Shown here piece after piece: positions 28,382 to 37,051 of a DNA stretch of 64,000 nucleotides; the stretch's first letter is position 1, and each line of letters starts with the position of its first letter. Made by a program: the position numbers and the translations under genes. Under the pieces are notes generated by a model. It saw nothing but the letters and a program-made list of their open reading frames with translations. It was not told the origin of the DNA and did not search any database. The DNA is from JAEUJM01 sp964635055 (GTDB taxonomy: Bacteria > Actinomycetota > Acidimicrobiia > Acidimicrobiales > DATDAH01): contig CAZWMT010000032.1 of assembly GCA_964635055.1 (NCBI GenBank), forward strand, positions 1 to 64,000, in the 5' to 3' direction.

Positions 28382-30408
28382 GACGGCGCCACACCCGCAC
28401 CGTCGAGCTCGCGGCGGCGCTCGATCCAGTCCCGGTAGGCCGTCTCCAGCGCTTGCCAGTCGCCGGGCTCGAGCCACCGCACGTGGACCGTCAGATGAGC
28501 GGGGACCTCGTCGCGCACGGTGCGCGTCGCGAAGGCCCGGAACGCCTCTGCCCCGCTGTGGGAGGCCGCTCGGGCCTCCGCTGACGCCGCGCCCGCACCG
28601 GTGCCGGCGAAGCGCCCGACCCGGCAGAAGGCGACCGTGAGCTGGAGCGAGTATGGGTCGCGTTCCCGGGCGTTGGTCAGCAGCGGCACCGACTGGGCTG
28701 CGTCGTCGCGGGTCGGTCGAAGGAGGATGTGCTCGATGATCAGCAGGGACTCCTCGAGGGGGGCGTCCCCGGGCGGGCGGCCTGGGCGCGGCTCGAGGCC
28801 CAGCTTGAGGCGGATCCGGGCCTCGAGTCCCGAGCAGTCGAGGCCGTCCTCGGCAACGAGGTCGTGGGCCGTGCCCCGCCCCGCGCTCACCTGTGGGTAG
28901 TGGCTCAGGAACGCCTGCTTGGCGATGCGCAGCGCGTCCGGTCGTTCCGTGTCGGCGGGGGCCACGAGGGCGTAGTCGCCGAGCTCTTCGCCGACCCGGG
29001 CCAACAGGTGGTCGAGGAACCGCTGCCGGCGCTCGTCGGTGGCCACCTCGGGTTGCCCCTCGTCCGGGTCCGCTTCCGGCACGGGGCGGATGAGACCGTC
29101 CAGCTCGGGCTCGTCGACCACCTGCGAGAAGTACGTGCGAGGGTCGTCCTCGGTCGGCGAGAACAGGCGTCCGACGTTCGCCAGTTGGGCGAACTGGTCG
29201 GCCAGCAGTTGGTCGAAGAACAGCAGGTAGGCCTGGAGCTGGCGGGCCTGTGCCCGTCGCTCGGGCAGGGCGGATCCGGGCAGCCCCCGCTCGCCCAGGC
29301 CGAACACCGGAGGGAGGTGCCGCTGCACCGACGAGTAGTGACCGACGTAGCGGTCCCTGCCCCGGGGCGGGACCAGCGCTGGCTCATCGGCCTGCGAGCC
29401 CTCGACGGCGGCGTCCTGATGGCGACGGAGGACCGCGTCGACGTCGACGGAAGCGGCGATGCCCGCCCGCTGGAGGATCACGTGCGACCCTTCGGGGTCG
29501 AGGCGCGGTGATGTGTTCGTCCCGAGCGGCAGGAGCCAGGTCTGTGGCGACCCCGGGGGGGTCGACATGGCGATCCGTCCCACGGCGCGGACGCCGGGCA
29601 CGTCCATCACGACCCGGATCAGGTCCGAGGCACGCACCGAGGTCCGGCGCTCGACTGCCTCGAGGGCGCCGGTCTCGAGGAAACCATTCGACAGGAGGGG
29701 GCCGTCGTAGATCTCGTCCAGCCGGTAGCCGCGGGCGACCATCTCGCCGAGGGTCAGGAAGGGCACCGCCGGCGACAGGTACGCGGCGATCGCGTCGAAG
29801 ACCCCCACCAGCACCGATTCGGGGTCGGCCACCCGCTCGATCTCGATGGCGGCGTCGATGCGAACGTTCTGCGCATCGAGTGCCGTGACGGCGGTGAAGT
29901 CCTGGCACATGGGCCGGTTGGCGCGCAGGCGCCGGGCCGCCTGGTGCCGGACGCTGACGCTGTCGGCCCACGGTTCGAGCTCGAGGAGGACGCGAGAGAG
30001 GCCTTGGATGGTCACGGGCTGGGACACCGGCGGGGTGGCGACCTGATCGATCTGGTTCGACTCGGGGTCGAAGTGGAGCGGCAACTCGGTGGCATCGGGT
30101 TCGACCCACGCGTTCCGCACACCGTCGACGTCCATGAGCAACTTGCGCAGGTCGGTGATCGTGACCGGTCGACAGCTCAGGATCTGCGACGGTGGGAAGA
30201 GGCTCTCGAAGGAGTCGCGGCCGGCGGACGCCAGCAGGTCGGGAACGGTGAAACCCGCCCGGTAGCCCAGGTCGGTGAGCGCGTAGCAGAGCGCCTCGAG
30301 GATGGTGATGCCGGGATCGTGGGCGTTGAAGTCCGTCCAGAGCCCCCCGCTCAGCCGTTCGAGGTCGCGGAGCCCCTGCTCGCGCAGCGACGCATAGTCC
30401 AGTCCCAT
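28378..30408 (-). CDS. eCIS baseplate protein, Afp12-like (Baseplate_J related)
   Basis: 676 residues from ATG 30408. It opens MGLDYASLREQGLRDLERLSG and GLWTDFNAHDPGITILEALCYALTDLGYR, the signature of the Afp12/Pvc12 baseplate family. A large middle domain follows with LQAYLLFFDQLLADQFAQLANVGRLFSP and, near the end, LEESLLIIEHILLRPTR, both typical. It forms part of the wedge that surrounds the central spike and triggers sheath contraction. The short N-terminal extension available upstream overlaps the fibre gene and is not family-like. It lies between the fibre and the repeat protein in the operon. Confidence 0.88.
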   Translation of the reverse strand: MGLDYASLREQGLRDLERLSGGLWTDFNAHDPGITILEALCYALTDLGYRAGFTVPDLLASAGRDSFESLFPPSQILSCRPVTITDLRKLLMDVDGVRNAWVEPDATELPLHFDPESNQIDQVATPPVSQPVTIQGLSRVLLELEPWADSVSVRHQAARRLRANRPMCQDFTAVTALDAQNVRIDAAIEIERVADPESVLVGVFDAIAAYLSPAVPFLTLGEMVARGYRLDEIYDGPLLSNGFLETGALEAVERRTSVRASDLIRVVMDVPGVRAVGRIAMSTPPGSPQTWLLPLGTNTSPRLDPEGSHVILQRAGIAASVDVDAVLRRHQDAAVEGSQADEPALVPPRGRDRYVGHYSSVQRHLPPVFGLGERGLPGSALPERRAQARQLQAYLLFFDQLLADQFAQLANVGRLFSPTEDDPRTYFSQVVDEPELDGLIRPVPEADPDEGQPEVATDERRQRFLDHLLARVGEELGDYALVAPADTERPDALRIAKQAFLSHYPQVSAGRGTAHDLVAEDGLDCSGLEARIRLKLGLEPRPGRPPGDAPLEESLLIIEHILLRPTRDDAAQSVPLLTNARERDPYSLQLTVAFCRVGRFAGTGAGAASAEARAASHSGAEAFRAFATRTVRDEVPAHLTVHVRWLEPGDWQALETAYRDWIERRRELDGAGVAPS

Positions 30409-30421
30409 GGCGTTTCGTTGC

Positions 30422-31648
30422 CTACGAGACCGGCGCCGACCCGAGGCACTCGACCTGGCGCTCGAGGCGGTCGACACGAGCAGTCTGCTCGTTGAGCGCC
30501 TCGATGATGGGGGCGATGAGCCCGTTGTAGTTGAGCGCCTTCATGCCGTTGGGCCCAATGGACACGAGCTCGGGGAACACCTCTTCCACCTCTTGGGCGA
30601 TGAGACCCAACTGCGGGTTGGCATCGGTAGGGTCTTCGCGCCACCGATACTTCACTCCGCTAAGGCGGGACACTGATTGCAGCGCATCGTCGATGGGCGT
30701 GACGTCCACCTTGGTTCGCCCGTCCGACTGGTGATATTGACCTTGCTCTACCCACATCTTCCCGGCAGCAAATCCGCCGTAGTAGTTGAGGCCCGGAGTG
30801 GTGCTGGGAGAAAATAGTCTTAGCCATTCAGCGTCGTCATAGGTGTCACGATCGCCGGACAGCAGCCACTTGGTCCCGAGCTGCAACTTGAGGGTCTTCG
30901 TCGTGCCGTTGACATCGAGCTTGACCGTGGGATCGATTGTCCCGATGCCGACATTACCGCTCGGCAAAAGGGCTATGTGATCGTCGCCGCCATCCCTGAC
31001 GGCGGCTCCCACACCGATGGCCAGCAGGGCCCCGTTCGTCGCAACGTCCCACCGGTGGTCGTGGTATTGAATGAACCCGTACTCGTTGCCGCGCGCATCC
31101 TTGCTGCGGAACACGATGCTGGTCGCGCCGTTCACGTCGTCGTGGTCCAACAGCAACGACCCACCGTTGGGGCCGTGCCGGGTGCCGATGGCCTCGCTGA
31201 TGGTCAGGCCACCGTTGGCCGACACCCGGGCGGTGGCGGTCACGCCGCCGGCGATATCGAGTTGCGTGGCCTTCACGCCGCCGGCCACGTCGAGTGTCGC
31301 CGCGGGGGTGGTCGTCCCGATGCCGACGCGTCCGGTGGCCCGGTCGATGAACAGTCGGGTCGTGCCGGCCGTGTCGCTGATGGCGAGGCCGTTGCGATCG
31401 GTCGCCGGTGTGAGCGACAGGGTCCAGGCCGGGTCGATCGTGAAGTCGGTGTAGAGGCCGAGCACCTTGTGGGTCGGGCCGACGCCTTTGATGCCCAACG
31501 GCCGATCCCCGTCGGGTCTGACGATGCCGTCCTGCACCTGGTTCAGGCCGGCGTTGATGAGGTCGGCGAAGTCCTCCTGGGTCGGGATGGCGTTCTGGAC
31601 GAAGAGCTGCTTGAGCTGGTCACGGGACTTCAAGTTCTCGAGATCCAT
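30422..31648 (-). CDS. Tail fibre with C-terminal S74 intramolecular chaperone
   Basis: 408 residues. The first ~45 residues (RDQLKQLFVQNAIPTQEDFADLINAGLNQ) form the fibre anchor seen in eCIS. The shaft has two similar turns, VGIGTTTPAATLDV (108-121) and VGIGTIDPTVKLDV (233-246). The C-terminus is a Peptidase_S74 domain: SDGRTK with S308, D309 and K313 as the expected self-cleavage residues, then LGLIAQEVEEVFPELV and a terminal coiled coil. S74 domains trimerise fibres and then cut themselves off. The gene is less GC-rich than its neighbours in the 30.7-31.0 kb stretch, consistent with exchange of receptor-binding modules. Confidence 0.88.
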   Translation of the reverse strand: MDLENLKSRDQLKQLFVQNAIPTQEDFADLINAGLNQVQDGIVRPDGDRPLGIKGVGPTHKVLGLYTDFTIDPAWTLSLTPATDRNGLAISDTAGTTRLFIDRATGRVGIGTTTPAATLDVAGGVKATQLDIAGGVTATARVSANGGLTISEAIGTRHGPNGGSLLLDHDDVNGATSIVFRSKDARGNEYGFIQYHDHRWDVATNGALLAIGVGAAVRDGGDDHIALLPSGNVGIGTIDPTVKLDVNGTTKTLKLQLGTKWLLSGDRDTYDDAEWLRLFSPSTTPGLNYYGGFAAGKMWVEQGQYHQSDGRTKVDVTPIDDALQSVSRLSGVKYRWREDPTDANPQLGLIAQEVEEVFPELVSIGPNGMKALNYNGLIAPIIEALNEQTARVDRLERQVECLGSAPVS

Positions 31649-31683
31649 CGGGTGTCTCCTTGCTGCGCAGGCGGGCGTGGCGG

Positions 31684-34600
31684 TCAGGCGGTCGTGGCGA
31701 CCACGGGGATGGCGAAGTCGAGGCCGATCTTCATGAAGCCGATGCCGGTCAAGAGCTTCTGGTCGTAGTGGGTGTCCGACACGGTGTCGATCACGTGGTC
31801 GGGGTCGGCCACCAGCACGTCGTCGGGCCGATCGATGGCGACGTGGTAGCCCTCGGCGACCGTCGGGACGAGGGTGAACGTCTTGCCGTCGCGGTTCGTG
31901 AACAGCCGCAGATCGGCGATGTAGTCGACGTAGGGCAGACGGTCGAGGAAGTCCAGGATGCTGTTCGCGTAGATCTTCCCGCCCACGACGATCTCGGAGC
32001 TCTCGTCATAGGCCCACGGCGAGAGGAAGCGGTTCAGGTCGTCGATGAGCCGGGCCTTGAAGTACTCGTCGTTGCCCTGGGTCGAGAAGCGCGCCGCCAG
32101 GCGCACCCGCACCGGCACGTAGTGGGGGTTGACGACCCGCACCGCGGCGGTCGGCGGCGTGCGTGCGTCGAGGAAGGCCTCGATGTCAGTGAGGAGATCG
32201 GTGGGGGTCTTGGGCTGGAACGGATCGAAGGGCAACCGGTCCCGGGCGTCGGGGATGACCACGACGGTCACCACCCCGGTGTTTGCGCTCGGGGTTCCCG
32301 ATCCCGCGGGGATGCATTTGACCTTGTAGATGTCGGGAAACTGCTCGAGGACGAGACGCTCGTAGTCCCACACCGTGAGGGCGCGGTCCTTGTGCCGCAG
32401 TCGCTCGCTGACCCGGGCGTCGAACGCCCCGCTCGGCTCGGCGGCGTGTCCTCCGATCGACGTGTAGGGCTGGCGCACGGCGCCGATCAGCGGGTTCGGC
32501 ACCACGGGCCCCTCCACGCTGTCCGCCGGCAGGGGACTGGCGAAGTGGCGGGGGTCGTGATCGCCGTCCACGAGGGTGGCCGACACCGCTTGGGTGTGGA
32601 TGGCGATCGTGTCACAGAGGCTGGCGGTGTCGCGTGCCACCGAGGCGCGCAGCCAGTACAGGTCCGGGGCGAGGAGGCGGTTCGGGCCCGCCTCGTCGAG
32701 CGCGAACTCGATGATGCCCGTGTTGCGCAGGCCCCGCGTCGTGTCGAGCGGCATGGCCGCGCCGGTCAGCGGTAGCCACCGGTCGTGGCGCAGGTAGCTC
32801 CACCGCACCGCTGCGGGTTCCAGGTCGGAGTCGGCACTGCCATCAGCCATCTGGAACAGCAGCGAGAGGGTCTGCCCCGGCTGCACGCCGCGCAGTCCCA
32901 CGTACAGCTCGCCCTCGTCCTCGTACGACGGCACGAACGGGAGGCCCTCGATCGTGCGGGCGGTCTCGATGTCGCCGACTCCGAACGGGTGGACGTGGAG
33001 GATCTGATCCGCGGGGTCGTTCTCCTCCGCGGCGGCGAGGTCGACCGTCATCCCGGCCGTGTAGTCGACGAGGAGTCGCTTGATCTTCGGGGTGTAGGGC
33101 GGGTTCAACTGGTAGTCGGCGGCCGTGATGGTGTCTCCGGGCTTGCGATTGGCGATGGCCGCCGCCAGGTCCACGGCCTTCCGCGCCGCCAGCGCGGGGT
33201 AGTTGCGGTGCTGGAAGTCCTCACCGGTCAGCTCCCAGGTGAGGTACCGATCCCACTGACGGAGGTCACCGGCGATCGCCGTAGCGGATCGGCGCCGGAC
33301 GGCCAGCCCTTCGGCCTTCAGGGGTGCCGACCCGAACAGGCCCACGCTCGTCCCCAGCGTCGAGGTGATCCCTTGCTCCACGAGCCCGAGTGTCACCGTC
33401 CCTGCCGGTGTCAGTCCGTAACCCGCGTAGTGCGTCGCGAGGACGGGCGGTGTGCCCATCCACTCGATCCCGTAGGTCAGTGTTCGCAGACGCTGGACAG
33501 CGAGTTCGGGGTGGCCGATGCGCAGACGCGAGCCGGTGGCGGGACTCGTTCCGAAGGGCTCGAAGGGCGTGGCGGGATCGAGCACCGACTCGTCGTTCTC
33601 CAGGTGGCTCGGCTGCAGGCCCACCACCGAGACCTCGAGGTGCACACGCTCGAGGCGCAGCGACCGGAAGAGGGCGTAGGGCGTCGGGTGCCCGCTCGCC
33701 CGCGTCAGTGGAGCCTGGCGCAGCATCAGTCGCAGGACCGGCGCCGCGGTGTCGAACCCGGCGGAGGCCGCCGTCGCCGGCGTGAAGGCGGCGACGAGAT
33801 CCGAGAAGGTCAGCGTGAAGGTGAGGGTGTGGTCATCTCGGCCAGTGCTCCCGATGGTCCCCGTGGCCGCGGCGGCGGGTGCGGGGGCCGCGATCTCGAC
33901 GTCCAGGTCGTCCGGTTCGACCCAGCCGTCATCGGTGCTGATCTGTGCACAGATGGGCCCACCGGCGAACCCTGCACGGAGCTGCGCCGCGTCGAACCCT
34001 TCGCCATCGAACGAGAGCGTCATCGCTATCGTTCGTGCGCCCTCGCTGAGCGCGAGGAGCGGGGAGCTGCACGCCCAGCCGATCGCCGGCTCCAGAGCGG
34101 CGCCACCGGTATCGGGGGCCACGGAGCGTCCGAAGGTGTGCCATCGTGTCGGCCCGGTCCCTGCGTCCAACCGGTTGGCGCTGACCACGCGGGCATCGGG
34201 TGCCGCCTCGAGCGAGAGCCACTCCTCTGCACACGGGATCGGTTCGCCTCGTCCCTCCCGGTTCCGCTGCGCGATCTCGAGGAGGGGATAGGCCTCGGCC
34301 CAGCTCGCGTCGCTGGGCTCGCCGGCGGTGCCGATCAACGCCTCGAGGCGCGTGTGGTTCTCCGGGGTCAGGTAGGGCCTGAGCTGCTCGATGTCCACCT
34401 TGGCCGAATCGGTGCCCAGCACCGCTTGGAGCACGGCCAGGCGCCCGCCGTCGGGCTGCGCTTTGCGCCGCTGCCGCAGGCGATCGCTGCGCACCGTGGA
34501 GATCAAGGCGCGGTGTGCCTCGACGAGCATCGCGTCGACGGTCGACCACGGGGCATCTCGGGGCGGGTCGCCGCGCATCGAGAGCACATGGGTGAGGTCC

Positions 34601-35979
34601 TCGGGCGACATGTTGAAATAGTCGGCGGCTTGCTCTACCGCGGCGTGGTAGCCGCTCAGCGAGTCGCCGGCCAGCGCCGGATAGACGAGCGTGCCGAGCG
34701 CCTCGGTCAGGTTGACGGCGAAGGCGGTGGGATCGGCGCCGGTGAGCACGAACTCGGCGTTTCCGGTCCGTCGCCGGCCCGCGTCTTCGAGCAGGTCGTT
34801 GATGGCGGCCCACTCCGTGTCCATCGTCACCTTGGCCTGCATCAGCGCGACGAATTGGTCAAACGAAAGGGGGGCGAGGTGCTCGGCGATGAAGGCCGTG
34901 CCGGCGGCCGTGGTCCGTAGCCGGAAGAGGTCGTACAGGTCGTCGATCTCGGTCACGGTGTCGTAGGGCGGGGTACGCCCGATGGCACGGTGGACGCTTG
35001 CCGTGAGGTCACGCCCCGTGCTGTCGATCTCCTCGTCGGATCTCGATCGGCGCACACTGCGCAAGATCTCGTGGATCCTCCGCCAGGCGTCGTCGTCGCC
35101 GGTCGCGCGCTGATTGCGCAGGCGCATCAACGTACGCAACTCGCCGAAGGTCAGGTGCAGGCCCGTTTCGACGAAGTCGAGCAGGTCCTTCACCTCGTCG
35201 AGCAATGTTGCGTCGAGTTGACGGTTGCCGGCCGGGTACGGGGGCAGAGGATCGCCGGGGTCGGGCCGGCCGAGCGCGAGCCGCAGCATGGCCAGGAGGG
35301 TCTCTGATCGAGGTCCGGGGTTCCGGTCCCTCACCTCCTCGAGCCCGGTGAGCCGCTTGCGCACGTGCACCGAGCTCACCCGCTCCAGCTGCGCCCGACT
35401 CATCACGACATCCCGGTCGGTGGCGTAGTGGCGCTCGTGGCCCGAGGGATCCGTCCCCGCGGCGAACCGGGTGCCCGACGCCACCAAGGCCTGCTCGGCG
35501 CCTGCCGCGAGATCGACCAGCAGGTTGACGTGGTCCGGACGGGCCGGCTTGGGGGCGAGGCGAAGGAGCTCCCGGTAGTAGAAGTCGAGGTGGCGTCGCC
35601 CGAACGTGTTGATCTCGCGCTGGGCCCGCCGGAGCAGGCGGAGGAACGTGAGGAACAGCACGAAGTGGGGTCGGAACAGCGCCGGCGACGTCTCGGGTGA
35701 GAAGCCCTCGGGATGCTCGAGGAACGCCGCGACCTCGTCGAGATCCAGGTCGGCCGGCACGAAGCCGGACCAATCGCCGGCCGCGACGCCGTCCGCGCCG
35801 AAATAGGTCAGGGTCGACCCGAACGCTCGCGCTTCTCGCAGCAGGTCCTGCACCGAGCGCTCGTCGACCAGCGCGTGGCCCGGGTCGAGAGCCGGACTCC
35901 TCCGCTGGTGCTGGCTCGTGCCGTCGCGATCTCCCGGCTCGGGCGTCGCGCTCGTGGGTGAGGCGCCGGGGTTCGTCAT
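31684..35979 (-). CDS. eCIS large baseplate protein, Afp11-like
   Basis: 1431 residues. The opening region contains FRPHFVLFLTFLRLLRRAQREINTFGRRHLDFYYRELLRL, the hallmark of Afp11/Pvc11 proteins, and LPFVPSYEDEGELYVGLRGVQPGQTLSLLFQMADG in the middle third. The C-terminal third is Baseplate_J-like (RLRHKDRALTVWDYERLVLEQFPDIYKVKC, VNPHYVPVRVRLAARFS, ILDFLDRLPYVDYI). It is the largest wedge component of the baseplate. Acidic and alanine-rich insertions make it somewhat longer than the reference protein. A second long open frame runs antisense across 32785-34920 and is a codon-bias shadow. Confidence 0.9.
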   Translation of the reverse strand: MTNPGASPTSATPEPGDRDGTSQHQRRSPALDPGHALVDERSVQDLLREARAFGSTLTYFGADGVAAGDWSGFVPADLDLDEVAAFLEHPEGFSPETSPALFRPHFVLFLTFLRLLRRAQREINTFGRRHLDFYYRELLRLAPKPARPDHVNLLVDLAAGAEQALVASGTRFAAGTDPSGHERHYATDRDVVMSRAQLERVSSVHVRKRLTGLEEVRDRNPGPRSETLLAMLRLALGRPDPGDPLPPYPAGNRQLDATLLDEVKDLLDFVETGLHLTFGELRTLMRLRNQRATGDDDAWRRIHEILRSVRRSRSDEEIDSTGRDLTASVHRAIGRTPPYDTVTEIDDLYDLFRLRTTAAGTAFIAEHLAPLSFDQFVALMQAKVTMDTEWAAINDLLEDAGRRRTGNAEFVLTGADPTAFAVNLTEALGTLVYPALAGDSLSGYHAAVEQAADYFNMSPEDLTHVLSMRGDPPRDAPWSTVDAMLVEAHRALISTVRSDRLRQRRKAQPDGGRLAVLQAVLGTDSAKVDIEQLRPYLTPENHTRLEALIGTAGEPSDASWAEAYPLLEIAQRNREGRGEPIPCAEEWLSLEAAPDARVVSANRLDAGTGPTRWHTFGRSVAPDTGGAALEPAIGWACSSPLLALSEGARTIAMTLSFDGEGFDAAQLRAGFAGGPICAQISTDDGWVEPDDLDVEIAAPAPAAAATGTIGSTGRDDHTLTFTLTFSDLVAAFTPATAASAGFDTAAPVLRLMLRQAPLTRASGHPTPYALFRSLRLERVHLEVSVVGLQPSHLENDESVLDPATPFEPFGTSPATGSRLRIGHPELAVQRLRTLTYGIEWMGTPPVLATHYAGYGLTPAGTVTLGLVEQGITSTLGTSVGLFGSAPLKAEGLAVRRRSATAIAGDLRQWDRYLTWELTGEDFQHRNYPALAARKAVDLAAAIANRKPGDTITAADYQLNPPYTPKIKRLLVDYTAGMTVDLAAAEENDPADQILHVHPFGVGDIETARTIEGLPFVPSYEDEGELYVGLRGVQPGQTLSLLFQMADGSADSDLEPAAVRWSYLRHDRWLPLTGAAMPLDTTRGLRNTGIIEFALDEAGPNRLLAPDLYWLRASVARDTASLCDTIAIHTQAVSATLVDGDHDPRHFASPLPADSVEGPVVPNPLIGAVRQPYTSIGGHAAEPSGAFDARVSERLRHKDRALTVWDYERLVLEQFPDIYKVKCIPAGSGTPSANTGVVTVVVIPDARDRLPFDPFQPKTPTDLLTDIEAFLDARTPPTAAVRVVNPHYVPVRVRLAARFSTQGNDEYFKARLIDDLNRFLSPWAYDESSEIVVGGKIYANSILDFLDRLPYVDYIADLRLFTNRDGKTFTLVPTVAEGYHVAIDRPDDVLVADPDHVIDTVSDTHYDQKLLTGIGFMKIGLDFAIPVVATTA

Positions 35980-35988
35980 GGCCGTCGC

Positions 35989-36432
35989 TCAGCTTCCCTG
36001 GAACGTCGTGTTGGTGGTGACGAACGAGCCGCGTCCCGAGTACTGCGGGGTGGCGTCGGGAACCGGCGATCCCGGCCCGGGAGGCGGCTGCTGGGCCGGG
36101 CTCTGCACCTCGAAGGTGGCGGTGAACTCGGCGCCCTTCAGCAGCACGGCCTTTCCGCCCGTCTGCGTCTTCTTCGCCTTCTGGTTGCCGGCGAGCGCAG
36201 CGATCTTGAGGGTGCCGACACCCGGGATCGAGTACTGGGGGGTGATGTAGGTGCAGCCGGGAACCGACACCTTGGCCTCGTCGCCGGCCACACACATCGC
36301 CTTGCCCTTCAGCGTGGCGGGACCACTGCCGACGAGGGTTCCCGGTTGCACGACCACCACGGCCGCGCCGAAGTTGGGCAGGAACAGGGCCTTGTCGCCG
36401 TCGACGAGTACGAGATCACCCACCGCCGTCAC
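35989..36432 (-). CDS. PAAR-like spike tip protein (Afp10-like)
   Basis: 147 residues from GTG 36432, coupled by GTGA to gp25. It has glycine-rich beta turns: VGDLVLVDGDKALFLPNFGAAVVVV, GPATLKGKAMCVAGDEAKVSVPGCTYITPQYSIPGVGTLKI. Afp10-type tips of this kind sharpen the spike; cysteines at about 47 and 60 may bind metal. A proline-rich C-terminal tail (QQPPPGPGSPVPD) follows. It lies between gp25 and the Afp11-like gene, as in reference loci. Confidence 0.8.
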   Translation of the reverse strand: MTAVGDLVLVDGDKALFLPNFGAAVVVVQPGTLVGSGPATLKGKAMCVAGDEAKVSVPGCTYITPQYSIPGVGTLKIAALAGNQKAKKTQTGGKAVLLKGAEFTATFEVQSPAQQPPPGPGSPVPDATPQYSGRGSFVTTNTTFQGS

Positions 36433-36842
36433 CCCGCCGACGCGCTGGCTTCGTTCACGCAGAACGGGAAGACCATGTTGAACCGCGAGTTCGCCCCGCG
36501 GATCGAGTAGTCGAGGTCGATCAGCAGGGTGCCCGGCTCGCTCTCCGCAACGCGGAGGCGGTCCAGGTCGATCCGGGGCTCGTGGTACCCGATGGCGTCC
36601 GACACCATGCGGGTGACGCGGTTGATCAGGCGTTCGTCGATCTCCTCGAAGGCCACGTCGTCGAGCTCGCAGCCGAAGGACTCCCGCATCAACCGTTCCC
36701 CCGGTCGGGTCCCCAGGAGGATCTGCAGGCTCTCGTGGACATCGGCGGCGCCGGCCACCATCTCGACGTCGGCCCCACCGTTCGAGAACGCCGGGGGGAA
36801 GGCCCAGCCCCGCCCCAGGAACGAGGGGTCACCCGCCGTCAT
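36429..36842 (-). CDS. Baseplate wedge protein gp25-like (Afp9)
   Basis: 137 residues from ATG 36842. FLGRGWAFPPAFSNGGADVEMVAGAADVHESLQILLGTRPGERLMRESFGCELDD in substance is the GPW_gp25 pattern, including LGTRPGERLMRESFGC, which clamps the sheath base to the wedge. The C-terminal IDLDYSIRGANSRFNMVFPF strand region is also typical. The start overlaps the end of the small upstream gene by 14 bases; its stop is coupled to the PAAR-like gene. Confidence 0.9.
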   Translation of the reverse strand: MTAGDPSFLGRGWAFPPAFSNGGADVEMVAGAADVHESLQILLGTRPGERLMRESFGCELDDVAFEEIDERLINRVTRMVSDAIGYHEPRIDLDRLRVAESEPGTLLIDLDYSIRGANSRFNMVFPFCVNEASASAG

Positions 36843-37032
36843 CGTCGGCCGGCTCCTCCAGCGGCTGGCCGAGCCCCGCGCCGCCCTCGTCGTTCGTTCC
36901 ACCGAGCTGCTGGCTGGCCTGCTCCTGGATCGTGCCCACCAGGGCGTAGACCCTGGCGAACGGCAGTTGGCCGAGCGCCTCCAGGATCAGGTTCGCGTCG
37001 TCGATCGACAGGTCCAACCTGATCTCACTCAT
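36829..37032 (-). CDS. Small eCIS-associated protein
   Basis: 67 residues: MSEIRLDLSIDDANLILEAL, then GQLPFARVYALVGTIQEQASQQ and an acidic glycine-rich tail. The first 45 residues resemble the short alpha/beta proteins found in phage and eCIS baseplate operons between spike and gp25 genes; phage relatives occur beside packaging or tail genes. Function is unknown. It overlaps gp25 by 14 bases and starts 20 bases after the VgrG-like stop region, firmly inside the operon. Confidence 0.6.
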   Translation of the reverse strand: MSEIRLDLSIDDANLILEALGQLPFARVYALVGTIQEQASQQLGGTNDEGGAGLGQPLEEPADDDGG

Positions 37033-37051
37033 TGGCGCGTCCTGCGTCGCT

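Noticed and set aside
32785..34920. Open frame of 711 codons on the plus strand inside the Afp11-like gene
   Set aside because: Antisense to a clear baseplate protein and without protein-like composition.
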